From Isoetes taiwanensis (taxonomy: Eukaryota; Streptophyta; Lycopodiopsida; Isoetales; Isoetaceae): DNA of 64,000 nucleotides. The notes beneath the pieces are model-generated. The model was given only the letters and a program-made list of their open reading frames with translations, ran no database searches and was not told the DNA's origin. Below, in pieces: positions 1 through 11,110 of this stretch. A program made the translations under genes and the position numbers. The stretch lies in assembly GCA_021234155.1 (NCBI GenBank), contig JAJEKV010000097.1:248001-312000 (forward strand), given 5' to 3'. The number at the start of each line of letters is the position of its first letter. Position 1 is the stretch's first letter.

Positions 1-2190
1 AAGCAAGCGCCCGTGTATTCCCCGCAAGCCGTCATGGTCGGCCCTCAGGTCCACCGCACGCATTTGTGCTCCCTCGCGACGTTCCATCTGGCGAACCATC
101 GATCTCCTTATCCCTCCAACAGCTCTCGAGCCTGCCGGACCCATTGCCAGGGCCAGAAGCCGTGTCGCGGAAGCCGAAAGCATCACCCATATTAACCACT
201 TTCTCAAAGTAGACGATGTGTCTATCAAGGGCTGCTCGCCGGGGCGTAAGAACCCGGTTCGCAGCCGAGACCGATAGGGGACTCAAGGTTTCACCCCAAG
301 TGCCCGTGCCAAAAATGCCTTTGCACTGCTCCAAGTCATTCCAGTCGCCAAAGAGACGACCGGGCCCCAAACCTCGACCCCTCGCATGGAAGGGACGGGC
401 TCGACCGGGCCCCCAAACAGATGTGATCGATGGCCCCAATCATAGAGCTATGCCCGCGGATCGTTGTTCGCATGGCATAAAGCACTTTCAGCCTCATTGT
501 CACCGCAAGCGGATGGACGCCTTCCAACGAGGCGAGGAGGGAAACTCCACCCCTAGGTACTTGTAGATGGGCGTGACCTCCACAGCCGCCCTCGATATGT
601 GAGTGCGAGGAGTGGGGTGGCGGAAGAGGATATGAGAACCACCCCGGTCTTGGGCTGCATTCATGCGCATGTTCAGGCAGCGGCGAATGTGTCTAGGGCA
701 TCCGGATGAGACCGCGATAGCTTCGGGGTGTGGGCGTCAAGGTCAACATCGCCCGCATAAATGAGCTAGCGGATGACCCGGGTGCAAAAGCCGTATGCCA
801 TCCCCATGCTCGATAAGCCGGGGTTCTAACCGGGTCAATGTAGAGGCCAAAAGTGTTGGTGAGAGGGGCAGCCCCGCCGACCCGATACTACCGGGTGAAT
901 GCTTATCCAAAGAGCCCCAGCTGACGCAATTTAGCCTACGGCTTTTCCGGGGGACCGTATCGAAAGCCTTCGCTAAGTCCACAAAGCAAGCAATACAAGT
1001 CCCCGCCGATGGTTTCTGGCCGTCTTCAATCGATTGCCCGCCGTAAAGACATGGTCAATCGTTGAGTGGCGGGGGTCTAAAGCACCGCTTGTGTGAGGGC
1101 TCGCGACATTCGCCGCCTCGCCCCGGCGGGTCAATGGCCTTTCGAGAATGCGCCAACCAGTTTGGCAAAATACCGAACCGACCATGATCGTCCCCGTAAT
1201 TGGTCGGACAAAGGTGGGTGGTCGCCTTTGTGAATGGGGACAACCTTGTTTGTGGTCCATTGTCGGGGAAACCTTTCCCGCAATGCTCGTTGAAGAGGGG
1301 TAGTGAGGATCGGCACCGACCGCCGCCGCCCATTTGAGTAACTTCGGCTCGCATATCGGCCGAGGTGCCTTCCCATTAGCCAGCCGTTGCAGGCCCTCCA
1401 CAACATCCTCCTCCGCGAGAACCAATGGGGGCCATCCTGTGGGGGGTATGGGCGTCGCTGGCCCCACGGTGGGTCATAGAGCTACCGCAGTATCTTGCTC
1501 CAACCGCGGGGTGTGATGTCCCCAGCAAGGGGCCGGGCCTTGAAGCACTCTGCACAAAAGGTTTGAGGATGAGTGTCCAGCAGGCGAACATCTCCCCGGT
1601 GTGCGGCAAAGGTACCGCGCCTTTGTCTCCCCGGATGGGCGCTGATATCGTGGTGGTGGCTTTGCAAGCGGGTACCTGGATCCAGAATGTGACGGAGCTG
1701 GCGCTTGCGTTCTTTACACTCCGCATCAAACCACCGGTTACGCGGACAGGTTGTTGTCCCTGAGCGGCTACGTGGGGGGTGGTCTCCCAAAACACCCCGC
1801 CCGGCCGCATCCCGTAATAGCTCGGGCCAACGGTCTGCTCGCCGCTCTAGTGTGGGGGTCCGCAGAATTGCTGGCAGGGCGTCCATGAGCATCTCGGCGT
1901 AGTCCCTCGCACGCTCATAATCCGGTCATGGCCCGAGGATGGCGAGGGGTGGCATAGTGGGGTTACGCGCTTGCCAAGCCATGTCCAAATAAAGTGGGAG
2001 GTGATCTGAGTCGACCTCCTCATCCCGACTGTCGGTGCCCACCCGGAAACGACTGATGAGATGCATATCTTGTGCAACTACGAGCATATAGTCCACCACA
2101 CTAGACCCTCCCCCCTGATTGTCCTGTCTGCAGGTGCACTTGTGAGAAGCGGGCCACTGTGACAGGCCATTGCAAGGAAAGGCCGCCACG
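1..2190 (-). mobile_element. GC-rich non-LTR retrotransposon (LINE) remnant, endonuclease plus reverse transcriptase, truncated
   Basis: Read on the minus strand, the segment gives LINE pieces in the expected order but in shifting frames. An endonuclease end lies near 2110-1960 (SSVVDYMLV followed by DSDHLPL). An RT entry region lies near 1410-1330 (GLQRLANGKAP), a GFRPxHST-like piece (RHSTIDHVF) near 1060, and RT motif A (DLAKAFDTVPR) near 980-950. No single frame is open, so as written it cannot make protein. The segment is clearly richer in G+C than its flank, and composition changes abruptly near 2190. That looks like the 5'-truncation point of the insertion. The 3' end lies outside the window. 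The clade is uncertain; it is not the plant L1 type seen at 13 kb. Confidence 0.75.
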
Positions 2191-4318
2191 ATAAATTTTT
2201 TGTAGGATTAAAGCGGTGAAATTGGATGATTAAAGGGAGTATATATGGTAAATAGAAATGGGCTAGTAAAAAAGTTCCAAAAGTGAGTTTATGGCAAAAT
2301 AAGTATAATGGAGTAAAAATGAAAATTCGGTGTGGGAATTAGAAAAATGACTAAGAACTTGAAACAAAATACTATGGGGTCTTCCAAACCTCGCGTGTTG
2401 ACTTCTAAACTTCAAATAATTGACTTCCGGTCTTCAATACCCAGAGTCTTCTAGAACATGCTTTGACCAATGTTTGACCTCAAATTTAACACTTCTTATC
2501 AAGCTTGACCTTCCAAACTTCAAACCTAGAACTAAGGCAAGGACCAATGATTAGTGGGGCAACATGATTCCAGTTGATAAGAAGGACAACCAGATAGTGT
2601 GCAAATCAATCATAAAAGGTAAGGAGGACAACCAAATATTGTGCTAATCAATTACAAAAAAAAGTGCTCTTGACTCTTAATGTAATGGAGAAGACAAGTC
2701 TGGACTATTTTTTAGTTTTGGTAGGAGTTAGAAGATGCTCCCACACTGGAGCTACAAGATGCTTAGCATCATTGCAATCTACATCCTGCCCTTTTCAACT
2801 GGTTTCATAGCCTTAAACCCCAAATTTGACAAACCTACAACTTTAGAAGGGTGGAGGCTTGAATCGCCTTTACAAACACTACCTACAAGCTAATGGCAAA
2901 GCTTGCCTAATACTCAACAAAGTAAAAAGACAGGAACGATCAGCCTTTTTTGCTAGTAGAAGCATCCTATCTAACTACCTTGATGCGCATGAAGGATTGC
3001 ATTAGGGCACACAAAGTAAACATCAATGCATCCTATCTAACTACCTTGATGCGCATGAAGGATTGCATTAGGGCACACAAAGTAAACATCAATGCATAAT
3101 GCTTAAGCTCGATTTCAAATGAGCATTTGACACGTAACATGGGATTTAAAATCATGACTTGCTTGGTGTTTAATCGATCAGAAGTTCATCGAAGTTGTAA
3201 TGGTTGTAACAAAGCTGCTTAGACTCCATTCTCATTAATGACGCCACACAACTTTTCCCCTTTAGAGAGTGGCGCCCATGCATTTTCATACTGCTGGGCT
3301 GGCCAATGTGCTTACCCTTGTAATCCTTAAACAAAGTGCAGTTTGGTGATATTAATAAAACTGAGCTTTCTGCTACATCACAGAATCATCTATATATCCA
3401 ACAAATTATTGAGAACACCCTTATATTCCTTAAACCTGTGGGTAAACGGCTTTATCAAATGCAAATTGAGGTTTCTTACACATCTCCATTGTTGGATCTC
3501 CCAAGTGAATTGCAACAATCTAACAGGCCAGATGCACAAACACAACACTAGATGTTTTGTATGCTAAAGTGTATCCTCTAATATCAACGGTAATAAAAAA
3601 TCAGCATTTGGAAGACTTGCAGTTCAGCCAGAACTTTTGTGCTTTGTCAGGAGCTATGCACGACTGCCACTGCAGAGGTGGGCAGCATACCTGTAGATAT
3701 TACTGCCATGAAGTTTGACAGGATTTGGGCAAGTATCCAGTCGTGAGGTTGTGTCTGGGTACTCAAATTTGTTCCAGAATTCTAATAATATTGATCGCTA
3801 TTGTTGCTTGAGTGATTCGTTTTTAGTACCCTCACAAGAGTAGCTACATTATCATTTACTCTTCATCGTTGTTCTCCATTCAAGCCATCTATATAAGATC
3901 TAAGCCATTATGCTGAACTCCATCTTGTTATTCACATCAACTATCTCATCAACTTGTTATCTTGATCCATGTCTAAAATCATAGATAATCAATCAAACAA
4001 CTTCCACATCAAACCAAGGAACCAGCTCACAAAAAATATAGTGACACTATGGTTCTTGGACAATTAAAATGCCACCATCATAACATGGATTTGAGCATCA
4101 AAATCATGATTGAGCGATTTTCCTCAAATACTATTCTTAACTCTCTGGTATGTCCGATATCATGCCTCATGTATTTAGGAATTGGAATAAAATGTCAATC
4201 CCGTTAAAGCCTTATCCTTTGGTGTAAAGACTAAATGAACTACTCCAGCCTTTTATTCATAAACAGAATATTTAGGCAATGCCCCACTTCGTGCCACCCC
4301 AAACTATGTTGTCCACAG
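2191..4318. other. AT-rich intergenic stretch with a 66-bp tandem duplication
   Basis: I see no convincing gene between the LINE edge and the end of the PPR gene. The only clear structure is an exact-looking 66-bp tandem duplication at 2962-3093. The short open frames near 3340-3560 have no recognisable domain. Confidence 0.5.
2962..3093. repeat. 66-bp tandem duplication (2 copies)
   Basis: The block 2962-3027, starting gcatcctatctaactacc, is repeated at 3028-3093. I found no difference by eye, so the duplication is recent, or an assembly stutter. Confidence 0.9.
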
Positions 4319-5651
4319 TTAATTGACTGCATATAGGTTTGCTAGTGATATATAAGCTGCAGCATTTTCTGGGTCCAAGTCAAATGCACGTCCTGCAGCA
4401 TGTTTGCCCCATTCCAAATCTGAGACAATTTTGCATGAACCAAGCAAAGTTCTCCAAGATGTAGCATCAGGTGCAAATTGCCATATTGTTGATCAGAGAA
4501 TTTGCTTCAGGAAACCACCCTATCCTGCCAAGAAGGCCAATCATGCAGCCATAATGCTTCATAGAAGGTGCATTGAAGTTGTAATTTGCAACGAATGCAA
4601 ACCAATGACAACCAACATCCACTAAACCACTGTGGCTACAGGCAAACAGAATGCTACTAAAGGTTAACGCATTGGGAGCAAAACCTTTTGTCTGCATTTG
4701 CTTGAGCATTTGGAGTGCATTTTTGCTCCGGCCGTGTTGTGCATATGCCGCAATCATGACGTTCCAAGACACCACATTTTGCTGTGGCATTTGATTAAAG
4801 AGTCGAAGTGCATGATCGAGCTGTCCCCACTTTGCATAACCACCAATCATAGTATTCCATGAGACCACATCTTGACAATGCATGTTTTCAAAGAGCTGCC
4901 AGGCCTCCTTGATGCAGCCATTCTCCATGTAACCCATTCTCATGGCATTCCATGAGACAACATTCTCTTTCGGCATTTTTACATATAAGAGACATGCATC
5001 TGAAAGCTGTCCCATTGTGGCATAAGCAGCAACCAGGGCAGTCCAAGAAATCACATCCCTCTCAAGTATTTGCTTGAAAAATTCCAAAGCTTTTTGCAAA
5101 TTTCCCTGCTGAATACAACCTGAGATCATTGTATTCCAAGTGACATTATCCCTTGCAGGCATTAGGTCAAAAAATTTGATAGCCTCTTCCAGGCATCCTT
5201 GCTTGCAATAACCAGCAATCATGGCATTCCAGGAAACTATATCATGCTTAGGCATTTGCTTGACCTTGAGGTGCCCTGTTTGTACATAAACATCAATCAT
5301 GATATTCCAAGTATACAAATTCTTCTTAACCATATTAGAAAATACATCGAGTGCATCTTTAACTGCTCCACACTTGCCATACATGTTGATAAGAAAATTC
5401 TGAATAAATATATCTTGCTCAAACCCTTTCATTATTATCTCCTGATGAATTTGCCTTCCGTTTCTTACAACCTTACAGCTTTGCAAACGGGAAGCGAGCT
5501 CAACTCTGTCTTTGCTTAATGGGCTGTGTTGGTTTGGAGGCGAAGCTCGGCACATTTTAGAAACTCTGGCTGTTCTGGTTGCAGGAAAATTGCAATGACT
5601 ATGATCGTTGCTCAGATAGGAAGTAAAGAATATGTTGCTTGCTGCCGCCAT
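4319..5651 (-). pseudogene. PLS-class pentatricopeptide repeat (PPR) gene with a frameshift before its E motif
   Basis: The minus-strand frame starts at the ATG at 5651 and runs 394 codons to a stop at 4467. After a short N-terminus it carries tandem ~31-36-residue PPR units with the usual signatures: GRQIHQEIIMKGF, FLINMYGKCG, and repeated VSWNAMIAGY, VSWNTMIGGY and WNVMIAAYAQHG. It ends in the ACSHSGLVD block. Such proteins are organelle-targeted RNA-binding factors acting in RNA editing, splicing or stability. The frame stops at MAICT, but a one-base shift recovers a typical E-motif continuation (DATSWRTLLGSC, then DPENAAAYISLANLY) ending at a stop at 4319-4321. The unit near residues 105-125 looks internally shortened: TGHLKVKQMPKHD joins two repeats. 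No DYW domain follows. Either a recent pseudogene, or an intact gene with a sequence error at the shift. Confidence 0.85.
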
Positions 5652-5986
5652 GTTGACCGTTGCATCTTTCTTTCAAAACACATCCAACATCAGAAGTTCA
5701 GTCACGGATCCTGGAGGAAGCCTTCCAACAAATCCTCTTTGTTCCATAAGGATACTTTCTCTGCGTCAAAAAAAACTTAGTTTAGTACGAGACTTGGGTA
5801 AATGCCATTAATTGAACTTCCCTGATCTCTGTTGATAAGATGACACCCTAATCTGACCGTGGAAGAAGAGTAGAAAACTGGGTTTTTTCTTCTTTATTGC
5901 TGCATTTGTTTTTGTGGCCGCATGATACATGCACAAGACATATATAATACAAGACCTGTGGCTTTGCACCCAATGTTAATGGGACA

Positions 5987-6748
5987 TTGCTCCAAATCTT
6001 ACCAAATGAAACAGACAGTTGATCCATGCAACAACACATAGATGCATCGAAATTGAATAAAAAAGGATATTAAGATTCTTCTGCACACATCAGATAATCA
6101 AGTATTTTGCAGAATGACTCCCAAATTCCATAATTGAAAGTTAACTGGAGTGTAAAAAAGAGATGTTCGCTGTCCACTGATCCCAAGATATCATACTAAA
6201 TACCTCAATATTCAAAATAAAAAAAGGGCAGAATGGACAACATGACCAGCTTGACAACGAGTTTTTATGTGACGAGGACAAAGTAGAAGTATAACATTAA
6301 ACTCCATCTGGGAATCCAGAAATTGACCATGTGTTTGCAGACGTAAAAAAGGTGGCAGATGGCAATCCAATCCTAAAAGTCAGAAGACAAACTCAATGCC
6401 ATGCTGAATGCGAATGCATATAACAAATACAAATTTGAAGACTAATATCTTTCCGTCAATACTGCTATATCCAAAATATGAGGTGGCCTTGATTATAGTC
6501 ATTTTACGTGACCATCTTATACGTCTGTTTGCCTATTGCTCCAAATCTTACCAAATGAAACAGACAGTTGATCCATGCAACAACACATAGATGCATCGAA
6601 ATTGAATAAAAAAGGATATTAAGATTCTTCTGCACACATCAGATAATCAAGTATTTTGCAGAATAACTCCCAAATGCCATAATTGAAAGTTAACTAGAGT
6701 GTAAAAAAGAGATGTTCGCTGTCCACTGATCCCAAGATATCATACTAA
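5987..6748. repeat. Direct duplication of ~213 bp (5987-6199 and 6536-6748)
   Basis: Both blocks begin ttgctccaaatcttaccaaa and run to gatatcatactaa. They differ at only a few positions (for example actcccaaattcc versus actcccaaatgcc). About 336 bp separate them. The second copy abuts the stop codon of the four-exon gene at 6761-7656, so the block probably includes its 3' untranslated region, and the first copy is a local duplication of that end. Confidence 0.85.
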
Positions 6749-6760
6749 GCTCATCAACTT

Positions 6761-7656
6761 TCAATATATAAGAAAAGGAGCTGCGGTTGATATCTGCCAC
6801 ATAACCAACCCAGGAATAATATTGTTCATGTAGCCTATAAAATGGAGTGCTCGATCACGTCCCTCCTGAGTCTGCGGAAAAGCCCAACACCACGTCACAT
6901 TATTAATGGGATTCAATGCAATTCCCGCGAAACGATTACTAGGATCATATGCTGCTACAACAGCAGCAAAATCTGTTAAGAACAAGAATAGAAAGGGTTA
7001 TATACTTACACAGTAACATCAAAATCCGTTCAAACAAAATATCAAATGAGCATGCTTAATCATTAAACTAAATCAAATTATCAAAGGTACTCAATCAAAT
7101 TATCAAAGGTACTCACTGGCAGGTAATGGATGCAGGTAATGGATGCGTGCCACACATGACATAATGAGGATCCACCCGATCCTTAATATCCGGGTGGTTC
7201 TCCAGAAAAGATTCCCACCTCTTACAAAAAACAGTATACAAGCTCGCGGCGTAGCTATTTTCTCCACTACCCAAAATATAAGCTCTGTTATCTGTAAGCC
7301 TGATCATTTCCTCAATCAATGATCTAGGAGCATCCTAAATAAACAAAACAATATAATGTGTTAAAATAAAATAAAAGTTATGCAATTGAAATTTAAATTA
7401 CCTCAAGATCGGGATACGCATCCAATTGTTGAAGAATAGGTTCAAGTACCTTTGCAGGTAACGGTTCGGGATTTTTGGGACGATAAGGCATATTCGGCCC
7501 TAAATTATGAACATAACAATTTTAAAAGCATTTATATATTACTAAAGACGTTACTACACGAGCAAAAACATTACCTGATGTAGTAGGTGTAGTGCTGGTA
7601 CTACTGCTGCTGCTGGCAGTAGTTGTACAATGCTGCAATTGCCAGCTTTGGCTCAT
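6761..7656 (-). pseudogene. Unrecognised four-exon gene, frame broken by a 13-bp tandem duplication
   Basis: Minus-strand exons can be placed from splice signals: 7656-7575 (ATG, Ser/Thr-rich start MSQSWQLQ), 7499-7402 (NMPYRPKNPEPLPAKVLEP), 7334-7117 (LIEEMIRLTDNRAYILG, then CKRWESFLENHPDIKD) and 6972-6761 (AAYDPSNRFAG, PINNVTWCWAF, stop after APFLIY). Introns start gtaatg, gtaatt and gtgagt and end in ag. As written, exon 3 leaves a phase that does not join exon 4. Its last part holds a perfect 13-bp tandem duplication (7121-7146). Without one copy the exons total 597 nt, 199 codons including the stop, and all phases agree. The open, phase-matched exon structure says this was a real gene. 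I do not recognise the protein family and see no catalytic signature, membrane segment or clear signal peptide. Confidence 0.65.
7121..7146. repeat. 13-bp tandem duplication inside exon 3 of the unrecognised gene
   Basis: The unit aggtaatggatgc occurs at 7121-7133 and 7134-7146. It adds one nucleotide modulo three to the exon and puts the join to exon 4 out of frame. Confidence 0.9.
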
Positions 7657-7659
7657 TCT

Positions 7660-8260
7660 AAGCTAAATAAACACATAAAGAATTAAACACCTCTATTAAG
7701 ATAAATGAATCGAAGCAAAAATATTAATAGGCGCGAGTAGTTATGAGTCGCTATGACTAGTCAACGATGCTAAGGAGTTAAATGTAACTATCTAATATTT
7801 TATAACTTGCAAAAGGCTTTTCGGAAATCAGCAAAACAGCAATAAACTTTTTACTATTTCTTGCCTTCGCTTCCTCAATGGTTGCCCTTCCTCGATTGCA
7901 GTTCGCTTCCTCAATGGTTGCCCTTCCTCGATTGCAGGTTGCTACAGGCTCAATATCTGCAAAAAGAAATATGCATTGTGTTAAGCTTAAAGTTTTCAGA
8001 ACCCACCGATCTGTCTTGGATCTGATTTAATATGCAGGTACTGATTATGATTTGGTACTGATTTCAGAGCCCACCGATCTGTCTTGGATTACTTCCGAAA
8101 TATGCATTGTCTTAAAAGAAATATGCATTGTGTTAAAGCTTAAAGTTTTCAGAACCCACCCGTCTACCACTGTTGAAATCGAAAATTTCAGAGCCCACCG
8201 ATCTGTCTTGGATCACTTCCGACAGCCCAAGCGACCTTCTGCTATTCTGCCTCTTGTTTT
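7660..8260. repeat. Short-unit duplications upstream of the unrecognised gene
   Basis: A ~40-bp block (cttcctcaatggttgccctt) is tandemly doubled near 7868-7940. A ~30-bp motif (cccaccgatctgtcttggat) occurs at about 8002, 8070 and 8196, and a block starting aaatatgcattgtgttaa occurs at about 7966 and 8122. The region lies 5' of the minus-strand gene. The alternation of two motifs looks like a degraded tandem array. No coding frame is supported. Confidence 0.7.
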
Positions 8261-8699
8261 CTTCTTCTGACCTTCTTACCAATCTCGCTCTCTGGTCTTC
8301 TTATCTGCTTACTGCCGCTCCCAGAGATCCTTACAGCTTCCAGGCGCTTCTCTGCCGCTTTGGGTCCCTCTGGTGTTCGCTGCCCCAAAAGCTCTGTCTT
8401 CTTTTTTCGTCTGCTCAGGGTGAGATTCGACTATAGCCACTACAAAACTTACAAGTCATACATTCGTCCGGCAACAATATGTTCCAAGAACCCTGGCACT
8501 TAAAATTTTTATGCCAACGTGGCGGTGCCTTTGGCATTTTTAAGTATCTGCAAAAAGAAATATGCATTGTCAACTTGAAATGAGACAAGCACAGATACTG
8601 GAGTTTTTGTTGTGAGACAAAAATAATTAAGATAAGTTACGGCAATCATTCCGCTTGAAAAATACCTTGATCTACAATAGTAAAACAAACATTTTTATT

Positions 8700-8795
8700 A
8701 ACAAACATTTTTTTTTACCTCTATGCTTAGAAGCGTGGAGCAAGAATGAAGCGCCGGTGTATTCTTAGAAGCGTGGAGCAAGAATGAAGCGTCGG
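8700..8795. repeat. ~36-bp tandem duplication
   Basis: The stretch ttagaagcgtggagcaagaa is followed by an almost identical copy around 8765, differing mainly at gcgccgg versus gcgtcgg. Confidence 0.75.
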
Positions 8796-8799
8796 TGTC

Positions 8800-9789
8800 A
8801 GAAAATGCAAATGGTTCTGAGTGACTGACGCGCACTCTTTTCTCATTATTTTTTAGGTCAGGGTTTAGTTTTTGGGTTTGCAATGGCCAACGAAAAAGCT
8901 AATTTCGGAGCCCTGCATTTTCATATACATTGAAATTTTTGTTGGAGTTCTTCTAAATTCGTGTCTTTTTTTTTGGCAAACCCGCTTATGTCGCTTATGT
9001 GAATATTCTAGACATGTGCTATATACCAAGAATATTTCAAAAACTGGTTTAAACTCGATATGGCTAATAAAATTTCGGTCGCCTCTGTTGCTGGGCGAGC
9101 CCCCTCACCTTTGTTCAAACCGTGCATGCTTAATCGAGCAGGCCCTCAAGAAAGCTCTCTTGCAAGTAACCTCTTCATCTTTAAAACTTGCCTACTTGAT
9201 ATTAACATCTACGCAAATCAGACCATGTCAAGATGTAGCTGCGCTTGATCCTTTACAGCACCTTCCTTCCTTAAACATCCTCAGCGCTAGAGATAGTCTT
9301 TGTTTTTTGTCATATTTTAGTTCTAGACTAGCACTTATTGTTTTGATTAAATACATCTTTCTTCCTTGGGTGAAGAAATTGTTGAACCTGACGATCGAAG
9401 AGGCATCATTCCACTCCCCATTCCATTATCACGAGATCCTTCATCTGGTAATTGGACTACATAATGTGTATTGTCTAAGTGGTACCTTATCGTGTTTTTT
9501 AATGTTTGACCATTGGATTATCAATCAGAGAAATCGGACGCCTTCATAGCTCTGTAAAAACTGCCTCTCGTTTTCTAACCCCTCTCACCGGCTTAAGACC
9601 TTCTAATCGTTCCTTCCCACCCGGCCAATATCAAACGCTCATCCAGAATCCGACTGGCTCCTGATCGTTCCTTAAGAGGCTCTACATCCAACCCACACTT
9701 CCAGCATCGCTTATCCTAGAACATCAAACAACAAGCACGACATCCTTATAGGCAGATCTACGGCCATATGAGTTATAGAAATCGAAATG

Positions 9790-9821
<32 letters not shown>

Positions 9822-10650
9822 GAAAAAAACATAAATTTGAAAAATATTGACAAATCATGAATATATAGCACAATAACATGGGGTTATTTTTGTACTTTTG
9901 TACATTTTTCCCTATGGTTTCTATATGATTTGGCGACTGTATTTAGTGAGACATGCTAATGCGTACATCTAGAGTGCGTATACGCTCAATTTAATTTTCA
10001 TGACAGTTTTCATTGGTTGCACCCCATGACTTTTCGGAATTAAATTTACTTCACATGCAATGCTCGAGGGCCTTCAATTTAGGGTTCCAATTCCTATGCG
10101 CTGCCAACAGGAAAATCTTGAAGATTTTGAAGAAAATAGGAGGCGGCTTAGGATGGAGACATCTTCTTGAGAAAGAATATACAAGGGCCTTATTTTGGTT
10201 GTGTTGAATCTGGACCATCTTTTGCTGAATGCAGTTTCGATTGGTGATGATCTCGGCAATCCATTATTTATTTGTTGTTTTAGGGCACTGTAAAGAAGGT
10301 AAAAGATGGCTTTTTAAGTACCTGCACAGGTTCTGCAGTCTCGGCCTGGGATATTACTAGCTTATAAGGTGACAATCCTTCTGGAATTCTATAGTCACAT
10401 AGTATGTGGTCTAGCTTAGTCTGCTATATTTTATAAAGTATCGTCCGTTTAGAAAATGTGCTGGGAACAATAAACCGTGTTACATGCGACGACACCACCC
10501 TAAAATACTGTTGTTTTGGCATTTGGCAAGTAAGCTCTTCTCCCCTTCCTTTTTCTTTCCTCACTTCTTTGTTGTAACCTAATTCATGATCGCCATGCTT
10601 CTACAGCTTCAAGAATAGAACCAAAAAAGGATTTTTTTTTTTCTGGCTTG
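8800..10650. other. Intergenic stretch; 30-T run and a dispersed repeat
   Basis: A pure run of 30 T lies at 9791-9820, possibly the reverse-oriented tail of a retroposed sequence. The ~150 bp after it (9831-9985) is homologous, in inverted orientation, to about 22030-22170; both include gcgtacatctagagtgc or its complement, so this is a dispersed repeat. An open frame of about 225 codons at 8872-9549 lacks any recognisable domain, and I do not call it a gene. Confidence 0.5.
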
Positions 10651-10659
10651 TAGAATATA

Positions 10660-11110
10660 ATGGCCGATCAGACTCCCAACGAATTTAAGCTCAACACTGG
10701 AGCTTATATTCCTGATGTTGCCTTGGGTATCTGGAAGGCCAAGAAAGGAGTTGTGAGGCTTTGAAGAATGCTGTCAAGGTGTTTTTTATTACCACTGCTA
10801 AACTTCTTCTTTAAATTTCTGGTGGAATTTTGTGTTTCAATGTGCATTTGAGTCTGCAAGCGAATTTTGCAGGTTGTTGTTTAGAACTTCTTCAACCAAT
10901 AAACTTTCATATCTTCCCTTGGACTATTGGTTACCGACATATTGATTGTGCATACATTTATGGGAATCAGAAAGAGATATTCATTATGATTGTGCTGCCA
11001 TGTTCGTCTCAAGGTTTGATTTTTTGTGGCATGTTGTACAGATTAGGAAAGCCTTCCACGATTTGTTTGAGACTAATGTAGTGCAACGAAAAGATTTGTG
11101 GATTACATCT
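10660..11110 (+). pseudogene. Aldo-keto reductase 5' gene fragment
   Basis: The ATG at 10660 opens exon 1, with the aldo-keto reductase start FKLNTGAYIPDVALGIW. The frame meets a stop after GVVRL. One missing base there would restore the expected EALKNAVK, which is followed by a donor-like gtgttt at 10779. A second exon near 10915-10975 holds the NADPH-barrel hallmark GYRHIDCAYIYGNQKEI; its Asp is the family catalytic Asp. A third near 11040-11095 holds ALHDLFET-like and RKDLWITSKL residues after an acag acceptor. Catalytic Tyr, Lys and His exons do not follow. The family reduces aldehydes and ketones in the cytosol, but this piece covers only the first third of the barrel and carries a frameshift, so I call it a broken gene fragment. 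Confidence 0.75.

Noticed and set aside
8872-9549. 225-codon open frame
   Set aside because: No recognisable domain, no start context, low-complexity hydrophobic composition, and an overlapping frame is equally open; treated as chance.
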